From positions 310,001 to 374,000 of the forward strand of contig NZ_CP009159.1 of NCBI RefSeq assembly GCF_000739435.1: 64,000 nucleotides of DNA. The letters run 5' to 3'. This document shows, piece after piece, positions 1-10,663 of this stretch; position 1 is the stretch's first letter, and the number at the start of each line of letters is the position of its first letter. The translations under genes were made by a program, and so were the position numbers. This DNA comes from Actinobacillus suis ATCC 33415. GTDB lineage: Bacteria; Pseudomonadota; Gammaproteobacteria; Enterobacterales; Pasteurellaceae. The notes beneath the pieces were generated by a model. It ran no database searches and was not told where the DNA came from. It saw only the letters and a list, made by a program, of their open reading frames with translations.

Positions 1-42
1 CTATAGCTTCTAAGAAATTAGTTTTTGGCTAAATCCATTTGC

Positions 43-72
43 AAAAGCGGTTATAAATATAACCGCTTTTTT
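43..72. terminator. Hairpin with uptake-type core before uvrC
   Basis: AAAAGCGGTT and AACCGCTTTT form a stem around a short AT loop, followed by a T-run. It probably ends a gene lying left of the window. The stem contains the uptake-signal core AAGCGGT. Confidence 0.7.
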
Positions 73-170
73 GCTTCTATTTGGCGTACTTTATAAGCAA
101 GTACCCTAATCGCCAAATATTGGTTATCATAGACTTAATTTCTTATTTAACTCGATACTCAATTTTGTTT

Positions 171-2003
171 ATGTTTGATGCCAAATCCTTTCTTGCCGAT
201 GTACCCCATCTTCCCGGTGTTTACCGCATGTATGATGCGAAAAATACCATTATCTATGTCGGTAAAGCCAAAGATCTCAAAAAACGCTTATCCAGTTATT
301 TTCGTAGTCAACTCGCCAGTAAGAAAACCGAAGCGTTAGTTGCTAACATTCATCATATTGAAACCACGATAACCCATTCGGAAACGGAAGCGTTATTGCT
401 TGAACATAATTATATTAAAGAGAATCAGCCGAAGTACAACGTGCTTTTGCGTGATGATAAATCCTATCCGTATATTTTACTCACGAAGCATCAACATCCT
501 CGAATTACTTCGTTTCGTGGTAGTAAAAAAATTGCCGGTGAATATTTTGGTCCTTATCCAAATGCTGGGGCAGTGCGTGAAACACTAAACTTGCTGCAAA
601 AACTGTTTCCGATTCGCCAATGTGAAGACAGCTACTATAAAAACCGTTCTCGCCCTTGTTTGCAATATCAAATCGGACGTTGTCTTGCCCCTTGTGTAGA
701 AGGTTATTACTCGCAAGCGGAATATGATAACCAAGTAAATCTAGTCCGTTTGTTTTTACAAGGTAAAGACGGACAAGTGGTTGAACATTTGGTACAAAAA
801 ATGGAAAGTGCCGCGGAAGATCTGGATTTTGAAGGTGCAGCTCGTTTTCGCGATCAGATTCAATCGGTACGAGCGGTACAAGAAAAGCAATTTGTCTCTA
901 ACGAACGTTTGGACGATCTGGATATTATTTCGATTGCTTATCAGCACGGTATTGCTTGCGTACATATTTTATTTGTGCGCCACGGTAAGGTATTGGGCAA
1001 TCGTTCCTATTTTCCTAAAGTGCCGAATAATACCGATTTAACCGAGTTGGCGGATACCTTTGTCGGTCAGTTTTATCTACAGATGAACCAACATCGCACG
1101 ATACCAAATCAAATTATTATCGATCAGCCGTTAAGTGAAGCGACTGCATTAGTTAATGTGCTGTCGGAACAAGCGGGACATAAAGTTAGTATTGCCGATA
1201 AAAATATTCGTGGCGATAAAAGCCGCTATTTAGCATTGGCGAAAACCAATGCAGAAGCTGCGCTTACTTTACAACTTAAACAAGATACGCATATTCGCCA
1301 GCGTTATGACTCACTCAAGGCATTACTCAATTTAGCGGAAATCAGACGGATGGAGTGCTTCGATATTTCTCACACAATGGGTAATCAAACAGTGGCTTCG
1401 TGTGTAGTATTTGATGAAAATGGGCCGTTAAAATCGGATTACCGTCGTTTTAATATTGAAGGCATTACCGGCGGTGATGACTATGCGGCAATGGAACAAG
1501 CCTTATTAAAACGCTATGACCGTAATTTGGAAGAAGAAAAAATTCCGGATATTATTTTTATCGACGGCGGTAAAGGTCAGCTTAATCGAGCTTTAGAAAC
1601 CTTTGCTTCGTTAAATGTCAGTTGGGATAAGCGTAAACCGTTGTTAATTGGTGTGGCGAAAGGAGTAGAGCGGAAAGCCGGTTTAGAAACCTTATTGATC
1701 AGCAAATGGGATAAGGAAATTCACTTACCGCCGGACAGTCCTGCTTTGCATTTGATTCAACATATTCGTGATGAATCACATAATCATGCGATTACCGGAC
1801 ACCGCAAAAAACGCCAAAAAGCTTTTACGGAAAGTGGATTGGAATCAATTGCCGGTGTAGGAGCAAAACGTCGCCAAGCATTACTGAAATATCTCGGTGG
1901 TATGCAGGGTGTGAAATCCGCCACGTTAGAAGAAATTCAATCCGTTCCCGGCATTTCAAAACAACTTGCCGAAGTGATTTTTGATACGTTACAAAATAGC
2001 TAG
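171..2003 (+). CDS. uvrC: Excinuclease ABC subunit C
   Basis: UvrC makes both incisions around a lesion marked by UvrA/UvrB in nucleotide excision repair. The protein opens with the GIY-YIG nuclease domain (LPGVYRMYD...[13 protein letters not shown], about residues 13-92), then a UVR helical hairpin for UvrB contact (about 205-240), the RNase H-like second nuclease domain ([19 protein letters not shown]) and C-terminal helix-hairpin-helix motifs ([23 protein letters not shown]). I chose the ATG at 171, which gives 610 residues, the usual length. The open frame extends 30 codons upstream but that extension matches nothing in the family. It stands alone, with hairpins on both sides. Family certain; start very likely. 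Confidence 0.97.
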   Translation: MFDAKSFLADVPHLPGVYRMYDAKNTIIYVGKAKDLKKRLSSYFRSQLASKKTEALVANIHHIETTITHSETEALLLEHNYIKENQPKYNVLLRDDKSYPYILLTKHQHPRITSFRGSKKIAGEYFGPYPNAGAVRETLNLLQKLFPIRQCEDSYYKNRSRPCLQYQIGRCLAPCVEGYYSQAEYDNQVNLVRLFLQGKDGQVVEHLVQKMESAAEDLDFEGAARFRDQIQSVRAVQEKQFVSNERLDDLDIISIAYQHGIACVHILFVRHGKVLGNRSYFPKVPNNTDLTELADTFVGQFYLQMNQHRTIPNQIIIDQPLSEATALVNVLSEQAGHKVSIADKNIRGDKSRYLALAKTNAEAALTLQLKQDTHIRQRYDSLKALLNLAEIRRMECFDISHTMGNQTVASCVVFDENGPLKSDYRRFNIEGITGGDDYAAMEQALLKRYDRNLEEEKIPDIIFIDGGKGQLNRALETFASLNVSWDKRKPLLIGVAKGVERKAGLETLLISKWDKEIHLPPDSPALHLIQHIRDESHNHAITGHRKKRQKAFTESGLESIAGVGAKRRQALLKYLGGMQGVKSATLEEIQSVPGISKQLAEVIFDTLQNS

Positions 2004-2007
2004 GTAG

Positions 2008-2053
2008 CAAGCGGTCAAATTTGCAGAATTTTTTGCAAATTTAACCGCTTGTT
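2008..2053. terminator. Inverted pair of uptake sequences after uvrC
   Basis: CAAGCGGTCAAATTTGCA and TGCAAATTTAACCGCTTG face each other and can fold into a long stem, followed by TTTTT. This is the usual Pasteurellaceae arrangement of paired uptake sites as a terminator. It sits directly after the uvrC stop. Confidence 0.8.
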
Positions 2054-2070
2054 TTTACTATATTTACCCA

Positions 2071-2086
2071 AAGCAAACGTTTGCGC
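2071..2086 (+). promoter_or_regulatory. PurR-type operator
   Basis: AAGCAAACGTTTGCGC matches the E. coli PurR consensus ANGCAANCGNTTNCNT at all but the last position. It lies about 55 bp upstream of the permease start, where a repressor would block transcription. A second near-half, CAATCGTTTGTG, follows at once. Confidence 0.8.
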
Positions 2087-2139
2087 AATCGTTTGTGAGA
2101 GCGTATAATTCGCCCCAATTTTTTTAGTTTGAGGCATTT

Positions 2140-3432
2140 ATGCAAAATTTACGTTATCCTGTTGATTCCAAACCACCTTTCGGATTAACCCTTCTTCTTG
2201 CGGCGCAACACCTTTTAGCCGCACTTGGCGGCATTATCGCCGTGCCACTTGTTATCGGTAATGTACTTAAACTGCCGATTCCGGATACGATTGTATTAGT
2301 GAATGCGGCATTATTGGTTTCAGGGATCGTAACCATCATTCAATGCCAAGGTATCGGCCCGATTGGCTTACGTTTACCGAGTGTGATGGGAACCAGCTTT
2401 ACTTTCGTGGCGGCTGCTTTAGCGATTGGTTTTAGCGAACATGGTGTTGCCGGCATTATGGGCGCTTCGTTAGTCGGCTCATTAGTGATGATTATCGGTA
2501 GTTTCTTTATGCCGTATGTGCGTAAATTATTCCCGCCTGTCGTTACCGGTGTGGTGGTTATGATGATCGGTTTAAGCTTAATTCCAGTTGCGGTGGATTG
2601 GTTCGCTGGCGGTCAAAAAGGCGATGCGCATTATGCGGATCCGGCAAATCTTGCGATGGCGACCTTTGTACTTGTGCTGGTTGTGATTTTAGTACAATGG
2701 GGGAAAGGTATTTTCTCTGCAGCTGCGATTGTGATTGGAATGATGGTCGGCTATGTAGTGGCGTTAGCATTAGGTTGGATCAACTTTGATGCGGTTAAAA
2801 ATGCAGAGAGTTTTGCTATTCCACAGCCGTTGCATTTCGGATTAGCATTTCCAATTTCAGGTATTATCGGGATGTCGATTGCTTATTTAGTGACGATTGT
2901 TGAATCAAGCGGTAACTTCTTAGCTTTAGGTAATGCTACGCAAACTGAAATTACCGGTAAGCATTTACGTGGCGGGGTATTATGTGACGGTTTAGGTTCT
3001 GCGTTTGCGGCAATTATGTCAACCACGCCATTCTCATCGTTTGCCCAAAATATCGGGGTCATTTCGTTGACCGGTGTGGCAAGCCGCTATGTGGTAACGA
3101 TTATGGGCGTATTATTGGTTTTAGCTGGTGTATTCCCATGGTTTGGAGCATTAATCGTTTCGATTCCTAGCCCTGTTTTAGGCGGTGCGGGTTTAATGAT
3201 GTTTGCGATGATTATTGCAGCTGGTATCCAAATGTTGGATAAAGTAGAACGTTCAAAACGTAACGGTTTAATTATTGCCATTTCGATCGGTTGTGGCTTA
3301 GCGGTGACGACTCGTCCTGAATTATTAGATAAATTACCGAGCTTTTTTAAAGAGGTATTCGGCTCAGGAATTACGGTCGGATCATTACTTGCATTAGTGC
3401 TAAATCTGATTCTTCCTGAGGATAAAGAATAA
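2140..3432 (+). CDS. NCS2 xanthine/uracil-family permease, probably xanthine
   Basis: This is a nucleobase:cation symporter of the NCS2/NAT family (430 residues, about 12-14 hydrophobic segments) that brings a nucleobase across the inner membrane. The NAT signature reads QNIGVISLTG. The leading Gln and the final Gly are as in the E. coli xanthine permeases XanP/XanQ, whereas UraA has ENIGVMAITR. VESSGNFLALG and the C-terminal TRPELLDKLP also resemble the xanthine branch. The upstream PurR-type box agrees with a purine substrate. Many annotations would call it uraA, so I leave the symbol empty. It is monocistronic, ending at the hairpin at 3501-3530. Confidence 0.9.
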   Translation: MQNLRYPVDSKPPFGLTLLLAAQHLLAALGGIIAVPLVIGNVLKLPIPDTIVLVNAALLVSGIVTIIQCQGIGPIGLRLPSVMGTSFTFVAAALAIGFSEHGVAGIMGASLVGSLVMIIGSFFMPYVRKLFPPVVTGVVVMMIGLSLIPVAVDWFAGGQKGDAHYADPANLAMATFVLVLVVILVQWGKGIFSAAAIVIGMMVGYVVALALGWINFDAVKNAESFAIPQPLHFGLAFPISGIIGMSIAYLVTIVESSGNFLALGNATQTEITGKHLRGGVLCDGLGSAFAAIMSTTPFSSFAQNIGVISLTGVASRYVVTIMGVLLVLAGVFPWFGALIVSIPSPVLGGAGLMMFAMIIAAGIQMLDKVERSKRNGLIIAISIGCGLAVTTRPELLDKLPSFFKEVFGSGITVGSLLALVLNLILPEDKE

Positions 3433-3500
3433 ATAATTAGTGTAATTGGAAAAACTTACTTGAAATTAGGTAAGTGAAGCCTTATCTTACGAAATAACTT

Positions 3501-3530
3501 AACGCCACGGTCAAGTGGCGTTTTCTTTTT
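3501..3530 (+). terminator. Rho-independent terminator of the permease gene
   Basis: AACGCCAC and GTGGCGTT form an 8-bp stem with a 6-base loop, followed by TTCTTTTT. Confidence 0.85.
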
Positions 3531-3555
3531 AGATTATCAATTAAGGAAACAAATT

Positions 3556-3873
3556 ATGACATTACAAGTTACTGACGCAACTTTTGAACAAGAAGTTTTA
3601 AAATCGGACGTTCCGGTATTATTAGATTTTTGGGCGCCATGGTGTGGTCCTTGCCGTATGGTTGCGCCAATTTTAGATGAATTATCAGAAGAGTTTGCCG
3701 GTCGTGCAAAAATCGCTAAAGTAAACGTGGATGAGAACCAACAAATCCCAGCACAATTCGGTATTCGTTCAATCCCAACATTAATTCTTTTCAAAAATGG
3801 TGAAGTGGTTGCAACGCAAGTTGGTGCATTACCAAAATCACAATTAAGTGCATTTGTTGAACAAGCACTTTAA
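3556..3873 (+). CDS. trxA: Thioredoxin 1
   Basis: A cytoplasmic disulfide reductase that keeps ribonucleotide reductase and other targets reduced. At 105 residues it is one compact thioredoxin fold with the active site FWAPWCGPC (Cys30 and Cys33) and the cis-proline region [13 protein letters not shown]. An AAGGA ribosome site lies just before the ATG. It stands between two strong hairpin terminators, so it is transcribed alone. Confidence 0.97.
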   Translation: MTLQVTDATFEQEVLKSDVPVLLDFWAPWCGPCRMVAPILDELSEEFAGRAKIAKVNVDENQQIPAQFGIRSIPTLILFKNGEVVATQVGALPKSQLSAFVEQAL

Positions 3874-3886
3874 TTTTTATTTCGAG

Positions 3887-3913
3887 AAAGGGCGAATTTG
3901 GTTCGCCCTTTTT
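3887..3913 (+). terminator. Terminator of trxA
   Basis: AAGGGCGAA and TTCGCCCTT form a 9-bp stem followed by TTTT, 14 bp after the trxA stop. Confidence 0.9.
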
Positions 3914-4062
3914 CATTTGCAAAAAAATTGTTAAAAAAGACCGCTTTAGGCTAATAAAGCCTAGCAATATCAAGCACAAATAGGTACAATCTTCCAGTTA
4001 CACTTTTTTACAATTGGTAAGAGTAGATTCGAGGGCTTAGCCCCTATTCTTTGGAGAAATTT

Positions 4063-5259
4063 ATGTCGTGGAATGAACCAGGCAATCAACAAGACCCGTG
4101 GGGTAAGCCGGGTCAAAAGAAGCCTGAGCAGCAAGGTTCACAACAAGAGCCAAATAAGCAAAATAATCGCCAAGAGCCGCCGGATTTAGAGGAAGCTTTT
4201 AGTTCTTTATTAAAGAAAATGGGGGGTAATAAAGATAATAATTCTGCTCCTTCGCAAAACTTTGGTAAATTTCTACCGCTTGCTTTGATTTTCGCAGCTA
4301 TTGTATGGGGCGTATCAGGCTTTTATACGGTTAAAGAGGCGGAGCGTGGTGTAGTAACCCGTTTCGGTAAACTTCATAACATTGTGATGCCGGGTTTAAA
4401 CTGGAAACCAACCTTAGTTGATGAAGTGACACCGGTAAATATTGAGCGAGTTTCCGAATTGAAAACCAGTGGCTCAATGCTGACACAAGATGAAAATATG
4501 GTACAGGTTGAAATGACCGTTCAGTACCGTGTTGAAGATCCGGCTAAATATCTATTTAGCGTGCGTGATGCGGATGACAGCTTAAAACAAGCGACTGATA
4601 GTGCGTTACGTTATGTGATCGGTCATATGTCGATGGACGATATTTTAACTACCGGTCGTGCGACAGTACGTGAGAAAACTTGGCAAACCTTGCGTGATAT
4701 CATCAAGACTTATGATATGGGGTTATTAGTTACTGACGTAAACTTCCAATCTGCTCGTCCGCCGGAAGAAGTAAAAGACGCATTTGATGATGCCATTAAA
4801 GCGCAAGAAGACGAACAGCGTTTAATCCGTGAAGCGGAGGCTTATGCGCGTGGTCGTGAGCCGATTGCACGTGGTCAAGCACAGCGTATCGTAGAACAAG
4901 CAACGGCATATAAAGATCAAGTTGTATTGGAAGCAAAAGGTGAAGTAGAGCGTTTCTCTAAACTTTTACCGGAATATAAAGCTGCGCCGAAAGTAATGCG
5001 TGAGCGTTTATATATCGAAACCATGGAAAAAGTGATGAAAAACACGCCGAAAGTGATTATGGACGGTAATGGTAATAATTTAAATGTGTTACCAATGGAT
5101 AAATTATTGGCTAAACCGGCTGCTTCTGAATCAGTAAGACAAGTCGCACCTATTGTTATTCAGCAACCGCAAGTTGTTACGCCGGCTCAAACACATTCTG
5201 TACCTAGTTCACAAACTAGTACGCAAAATGCAGAACCGGTACGTAAAGGGAGATTTTAA
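4063..5259 (+). CDS. hflK: FtsH protease regulator HflK
   Basis: HflK and HflC form a membrane-bound SPFH/prohibitin-type cage that controls the FtsH protease. The 398-residue protein has a hydrophilic N-terminus rich in Gln, Asn and Pro, one membrane segment (about 69-88, LPLALIFAAIVWGVSGFYTV), then an SPFH domain and a helical region with RIVEQATAYKDQVVLEAKGE, and a low-complexity Gln/Val/Pro tail. I take the ATG at 4063, preceded by GGAG. A TTG four codons earlier overlaps that ribosome site and is unlikely. It is followed after 2 bp by hflC, forming one operon. Confidence 0.96.
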   Translation: MSWNEPGNQQDPWGKPGQKKPEQQGSQQEPNKQNNRQEPPDLEEAFSSLLKKMGGNKDNNSAPSQNFGKFLPLALIFAAIVWGVSGFYTVKEAERGVVTRFGKLHNIVMPGLNWKPTLVDEVTPVNIERVSELKTSGSMLTQDENMVQVEMTVQYRVEDPAKYLFSVRDADDSLKQATDSALRYVIGHMSMDDILTTGRATVREKTWQTLRDIIKTYDMGLLVTDVNFQSARPPEEVKDAFDDAIKAQEDEQRLIREAEAYARGREPIARGQAQRIVEQATAYKDQVVLEAKGEVERFSKLLPEYKAAPKVMRERLYIETMEKVMKNTPKVIMDGNGNNLNVLPMDKLLAKPAASESVRQVAPIVIQQPQVVTPAQTHSVPSSQTSTQNAEPVRKGRF

Positions 5260-5261
5260 TA

Positions 5262-6149
5262 ATGCGTAAATTATTATTACCTGTTTTAGCGCTTGCGGGA
5301 TTTATCGTACTTTCTTGTGTAACGATTGTGCCGGAAGGCTATCGTGGCATTATGTTGCGTTTTAATAAAGTGCATCGTGACGCAGACCAAAAAGTGGTGG
5401 TTTATGCACCAGGTTTACACTTTAAAGCACCGTTTATTGATAGCTTAAAAGTATTGGATGCGCGTATTCAAATTTTAGATGGTCAAGAAGATCGCTTTGT
5501 GACGGTTGAGAAAAAAGACTTATTAGTTGATTCTTATGTCAAATGGCGCATCAGTGACTTCGGTCAATTCTATACTGCAACCGGCGGTGATGCACAACGT
5601 GCGTCGGATCTTTTAAAACGTAAAGTGGGCGACCGTTTACGTTCTGAAATCGGTTCTCGTACGATTAAAGATATCGTATCGGGTTCTCGTGGTGAATTGA
5701 TGGCAGGCGCACAAAAAGCATTAAATGACGGTGATGACGGTGCTGAGAAACTTGGTATCGAAGTGGTTGACGTGCGTGTAAAACAGATCAACTTACCGAA
5801 TGAAGTTTCATCTTCAATTTATCAGCGTATGCGTGCGGAACGTGCTGCGGTTGCAAGCGAACACCGTTCGCAAGGTGAAGAAAAAGCCGAAATTATTCGT
5901 GCTGAAGTAGATAAGAAAGTGGTTCTTATCGAAGCGCAAGCGAAGAAAACCGCTGAGACTTTACGCGGTGAAGGCGACGCACAAGCTGCAAAAATTTATG
6001 CGGATGCATTCAACCAAGAGCCGGAGTTTTATAGCTTCGTACGTAGCTTAAAAGCATACGAAAACAGCTTTGCGAAAGATCAAAGCAATATGATGCTACT
6101 TAAATCGGACAGCGAGTTCTTCCGCTTTATGAAAGCACCGACAAAATAA
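5262..6149 (+). CDS. hflC: FtsH protease regulator HflC
   Basis: This is the partner of HflK in the periplasm-facing FtsH-HflKC complex. The 295-residue protein begins with a signal-anchor (LLLPVLALAGFIVLSCVTIVPEG), followed by an SPFH domain (residues about 20-185) and a helical region (EEKAEIIRAEVDKKVVLIEAQAKKTAETLRGEGDAQAAKIYADAF) typical of prohibitin-like proteins. The ribosome site AGGGAGA overlaps the end of hflK. The gene order hflK-hflC is conserved. In E. coli hflX and hfq lie upstream; here trxA does. A terminator follows. Confidence 0.96.
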   Translation: MRKLLLPVLALAGFIVLSCVTIVPEGYRGIMLRFNKVHRDADQKVVVYAPGLHFKAPFIDSLKVLDARIQILDGQEDRFVTVEKKDLLVDSYVKWRISDFGQFYTATGGDAQRASDLLKRKVGDRLRSEIGSRTIKDIVSGSRGELMAGAQKALNDGDDGAEKLGIEVVDVRVKQINLPNEVSSSIYQRMRAERAAVASEHRSQGEEKAEIIRAEVDKKVVLIEAQAKKTAETLRGEGDAQAAKIYADAFNQEPEFYSFVRSLKAYENSFAKDQSNMMLLKSDSEFFRFMKAPTK

Positions 6150-6159
6150 CTGTATCTAT

Positions 6160-6186
6160 AAGGCCCGATCTATATCGGGTCTTTAA
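6160..6186 (+). terminator. Terminator of hflKC
   Basis: GCCCGAT and ATCGGGT pair around a CTAT loop, followed by CTTTAATTTTT, 10 bp after hflC. Confidence 0.75.
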
Positions 6187-6230
6187 TTTTTCATTTACTA
6201 CAGCGAAAACACCGAAGGGTGCATAGTGAG

Positions 6231-6276
6231 CAAGCGGTTAAATTTGCAAATTTTGCGAGAAATTAAACCGCTTGTT
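6231..6276. terminator. Inverted uptake-sequence pair between hflC and purA
   Basis: CAAGCGGTTAAATTTGCAAA faces AATTAAACCGCTTG. This is a second stem-loop behind hflC, built from two uptake signals. Confidence 0.65.
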
Positions 6277-6320
6277 TAGTGTTTTTTGGTATTCCGTAGT
6301 AGAAAATCCATTCATACTAA

Positions 6321-7637
<1,317 letters not shown>

Positions 7638-7663
7638 TTTCGTTTAAATTTTAAGTTGTTTTC

Positions 7664-7723
7664 TTACCACGGAAAACACGGAGTTCACGGAATTTTCTGT
7701 GCATTCTGTGCTTTCCGTGGTAA
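7664..7723. repeat. Long inverted repeat of CACGGAA type
   Basis: TTACCACGGAAA (7664-7675) and TTTCCGTGGTAA (7712-7723) are perfect 12-bp arms. The interior carries further CACGGA and TCTGTG half-copies, so nearly the whole 60 bp can fold. It may serve as the purA terminator, but the composition looks like a dispersed intergenic repeat. A smaller relative lies at 45545-45564. Confidence 0.7.
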
Positions 7724-7746
7724 TTGTTTTTTGATACTTGTCTGAG

Positions 7747-7792
7747 AAGCAGTTAAATTTGCAAATTTTTAGCGAAATTTAACCGCTTGTTT
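7747..7792. terminator. Degenerate uptake-sequence hairpin before thiI
   Basis: AAGCAGTTAAATTTGC faces GCGAAATTTAACCGCTT. The left uptake core has one changed base (AAGCAGTT in place of AAGCGGTT); the right one is intact. Confidence 0.5.
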
Positions 7793-7824
7793 GGGCAACT
7801 TATTTTCCGTAGTGAAACCGAAAA

Positions 7825-9273
7825 ATGAAATTTATTATTAAACTTTTCCCTGAAATTATGATTAAAAGCGATTCGGTTCGTAAACGCTTTATCAAAATTC
7901 TGACCTCAAATATCCGCAATGTTTTATTGCGTGAAACTGAAAATGTGGCGGTGATTCGTAACTGGGACTTTATTGAAGTACGAGCCAAAGTGGCGGAAGA
8001 AGCACCGATGGTGTTGGAATTACTGAAACGTACACCGGGTATTCACCACATTTTAGAAGTGGAAGAAATGCCTTTTGTTACCATGCACGATATTTTTGAA
8101 AATACATTGGCAAAAGTACGTGATGAATTGGAAGGTAAAACGTTCTGTGTGCGTGTACGCCGTAAAGGTAAACACGAATTCCGTTCGTTAGATGTAGAAA
8201 AATATGTCGGTGGCGGTTTAAATCAACATATTGAATCGGCTCGTGTGAAATTAACCAAGCCGGATGTAACCGTGCGTATTGATATTGATGGCGATAAAAT
8301 GTTGCTGATCAATGCTCGTCACGAAGGTTTAGGCGGTTATCCGATCGGTACGCAAGAAGATGTATTATCGCTTATTTCCGGCGGCTTCGATTCAGGCGTA
8401 TCAAGTTATATGCTGATTCGCCGTGGCTCGCGTGTACATTACTGCTTCTTTAATTTAGGCGGTGCGGCACACGAAATCGGTGTAAAACAAATGGCATACC
8501 ATATTTGGAGCCGTTACAGCACCTCACACAAAGTCCGTTTTGTGGCGATTAATTTTGAAAATGTGGTCGGCGAAATTTTAGAGAAAGTCGATAATGGTCA
8601 AATGGGCGTGGTGTTAAAACGTATGATGGTGCGTGCCGCAAGTAAAATTGCTGAGCGTTTCGATATTCAAGCGATCGTAACCGGTGAAGCGTTAGGTCAG
8701 GTTTCAAGCCAAACCTTAACCAATTTACGTTTAATCGATAAAGCGTCCGATACATTGGTATTACGTCCGTTAATCACCCACGATAAAGAGCAAATTATTG
8801 CCATGGCAAAAGAAATTGGTACCGATGATATTGCTAAATCTATGCCGGAATTTTGTGGCGTTATTTCGAAAAATCCGACCGTGAAAGCGATTGAAAGCAA
8901 AATTGTGGAAGAAGAAGGACATTTCAATTTTGAAGTGTTGGAACAAGCGGTCGAAAACGCACAGTTCCTTGATATTCGTGAGATTGCTCAACAAACGGAA
9001 CAAGAGGTTGTGTCGGTTGAAACTACTTCCGAATTAACGGAAAACGATATTATTTTAGATATTCGTAGCCCGGAAGAAACCGATGAGGCTCCGTTTAGTT
9101 TGGATGGCGTAGAAGTAAAATTAATGCCGTTCTATAAACTTTCGAGCCAGTTCGCTTCGTTGGATCAATCGAAAAACTACTTACTTTATTGCCAACGTGG
9201 AGTAATGAGCAAATTACAAGCGCTTTATCTCAAAGAGAATGGCTTTAGTAATGTAAAAGTGTTCCGACACTAA
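7825..9273 (+). CDS. thiI: tRNA 4-thiouridine synthase (sulfurtransferase) with rhodanese domain
   Basis: ThiI adenylates U8 of tRNA and inserts sulfur received from IscS; in enterobacteria it also feeds thiamine thiazole synthesis. The 482 residues contain a ferredoxin-like and THUMP region (to about 165), the PP-loop [12 protein letters not shown] (about 185-197) and a C-terminal rhodanese domain with [10 protein letters not shown]. The catalytic Cys is residue 456, the same number as in E. coli. The presence of the rhodanese domain marks the enterobacterial long form. It is monocistronic, closed by a hairpin. Confidence 0.96.
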   Translation: MKFIIKLFPEIMIKSDSVRKRFIKILTSNIRNVLLRETENVAVIRNWDFIEVRAKVAEEAPMVLELLKRTPGIHHILEVEEMPFVTMHDIFENTLAKVRDELEGKTFCVRVRRKGKHEFRSLDVEKYVGGGLNQHIESARVKLTKPDVTVRIDIDGDKMLLINARHEGLGGYPIGTQEDVLSLISGGFDSGVSSYMLIRRGSRVHYCFFNLGGAAHEIGVKQMAYHIWSRYSTSHKVRFVAINFENVVGEILEKVDNGQMGVVLKRMMVRAASKIAERFDIQAIVTGEALGQVSSQTLTNLRLIDKASDTLVLRPLITHDKEQIIAMAKEIGTDDIAKSMPEFCGVISKNPTVKAIESKIVEEEGHFNFEVLEQAVENAQFLDIREIAQQTEQEVVSVETTSELTENDIILDIRSPEETDEAPFSLDGVEVKLMPFYKLSSQFASLDQSKNYLLYCQRGVMSKLQALYLKENGFSNVKVFRH

Positions 9274-9289
9274 TTATTTAGGACGTTAA

Positions 9290-9345
9290 AAGCGGTCATC
9301 TTTTGTTAAACTTTTGCAAGTTTTTAACAGAAAATGACCGCTTGT
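9290..9345. terminator. Inverted uptake pair between convergent thiI and the AhpD-like gene
   Basis: AAGCGGTCATC...GTTAAAC and GTTTTTAACAGAAAATGACCGCTT form a long stem. The two flanking genes converge on it, so it can serve both. Confidence 0.75.
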
Positions 9346-9371
9346 TTATTGAAGTATGATGTGAATGAAAA

Positions 9372-9914
9372 TTAAGCAAAAGCTTGTAATTCTGGGTTGA
9401 TTGGGGTTTCAGCGATATTGTTCACGTAGTTACATAATGTCGCTAAGCTCACACCTAAAATCACATCAATCGCATTTTGTTGGTTATAACCGGCAGCGAA
9501 GAATTCATTTAGTTGCGCTTCGGTTAATTTTGCTTTCTGCAGCATTACCGCAAGTGTGAAGCGTGCTAACGTATCTAATTTCGGATCTGAAATACGTGCG
9601 GTTGCACGAATTTGATCAACGATTTCTTTTGGCGCATTTAACGCTTTTAAAGAAATTTTGGTATGACCGGCAACACAGAATCCGCAACCGTTAACTACTG
9701 CTGCCGTAATTTGTACCACTTCACGCTCAAGCGGTGTTAAGCTGTTACGACCGTTAATACCACCTACCGTACGATAAGTTTCTAACGCAGTCGGAGCATT
9801 AGCTAACACGCCGATTAAATTTGGAATAAAACCATTGGCTTGTTGGACTGCTTTTAATGCTTCTTGTGCGGCTTCCGGTGCGGTTTCAATCGTATGAATT
9901 TGAAATTTTGACAT
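9372..9914 (-). CDS. Carboxymuconolactone decarboxylase / AhpD-like protein
   Basis: A 180-residue all-helical protein of the AhpD core family. The motif GCGFCVAGHTKISLKALNAP contains the CxxC and the downstream His that in AhpD relay electrons for peroxide reduction. The preceding LTPLEREVVQITAAVVNGC is the family signature. The family includes peroxidases and proteins of unknown substrate, so a thiol peroxidase role is inferred, not shown. No ahpC-like gene is adjacent. The 5' region carries a perfect small palindrome over the ribosome site (9917-9931). Confidence 0.88.
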   Translation of the reverse strand: MSKFQIHTIETAPEAAQEALKAVQQANGFIPNLIGVLANAPTALETYRTVGGINGRNSLTPLEREVVQITAAVVNGCGFCVAGHTKISLKALNAPKEIVDQIRATARISDPKLDTLARFTLAVMLQKAKLTEAQLNEFFAAGYNQQNAIDVILGVSLATLCNYVNNIAETPINPELQAFA

Positions 9915-9916
9915 AT

Positions 9917-9931
9917 TATAAGTTCCTTATA
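9917..9931 (-). promoter_or_regulatory. Palindrome overlapping the ribosome site of the AhpD-like gene
   Basis: TATAAG-TTC-CTTATA is a perfect 6+3+6 palindrome. On the minus strand it contains the AAGGA ribosome site just before the ATG. It could be a repressor operator or an RNA hairpin that hides the ribosome site. Confidence 0.4.
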
Positions 9932-10066
9932 GAGAGTAATCTATTTTGTTGAATAATAAAGGTTAAACTCCCTTAAATGCAAAGATTTTTTAATATTTTA
10001 TGCATATAAATACCTATTTTATATAACAAAAAATTCTATAACGAATGAGAGAAAGGATTGACGCTA

Positions 10067-10657
10067 ATGAAAAATAAACATATTTACCTTGCATCAAATA
10101 GCCCGCGCCTCTGGGAATTGTTACAAAATTTAGACTTAGATTTGCTCCGTTTATCAAGTGAAATTGATGAATCGCCGCAAGCAGATGAAAAAGCGGATGA
10201 GTATTGCCTACGGATTGCCAAGCAGAAAAACCAAGCGGCACAAGCGGTTAGAATTGCGGAAAATCTTGCAGAACACCCGATACTTACTGCGGATACAACG
10301 GTTTCAATTGACGGCAAAATTCTCGGTAAACCGAAAGATGAACAAGACGCTTTTGCGATGCTAAAAATGTTATCGGGCAGAACGCACCAAGTATTTACCG
10401 CTGTTTACATTAGTTATCAAGGTAAAGAAGTGGAGTGTTTACATACCAGTGAAGTGAGTTTTAGAAGATTAACCGATGCTGAAATTTGCGCTTATATTGC
10501 GACGGGTGAGCCGATGGATAAAGCCGGTGCTTACGGTATTCAGCAGTTTGGCGGGGTATTTGTCGAGCGGTTATCGGGAAGCTTTACCGGTGTGATGGGG
10601 CTACCGGTATTTGAAACTGCCGAATTATTAAAGCAATTTGATTTGCAACTTTTTTAA
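10067..10657 (+). CDS. Maf-family nucleotide pyrophosphatase (YhdE-like)
   Basis: Maf proteins hydrolyse dTTP, UTP or modified nucleoside triphosphates to the monophosphate. The 196-residue protein resembles E. coli YhdE: ILTADTTVSIDGKILGKP, MLKMLSGRTHQVFTAV and DKAGAYGIQ are all present. The N-terminal signature, normally SPRR followed by ELL, reads ASNSPRLWELL here, so the second Arg is Leu. I chose the ATG at 10067 behind AAAGGA; a TTG three codons upstream is unlikely. It is convergent with the purine permease across a shared terminator. Confidence 0.9.
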   Translation: MKNKHIYLASNSPRLWELLQNLDLDLLRLSSEIDESPQADEKADEYCLRIAKQKNQAAQAVRIAENLAEHPILTADTTVSIDGKILGKPKDEQDAFAMLKMLSGRTHQVFTAVYISYQGKEVECLHTSEVSFRRLTDAEICAYIATGEPMDKAGAYGIQQFGGVFVERLSGSFTGVMGLPVFETAELLKQFDLQLF

Positions 10658-10663
10658 AAGATT

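Noticed and set aside
81..170. N-terminal extension of UvrC by 30 codons
   Set aside because: Not part of the family sequence; the ATG at 171 gives the standard length.
4219..4230. G6 run in hflK as a phase-variable tract
   Set aside because: Six G is too short to suggest frequent slippage; noted only because ppiD has nine.
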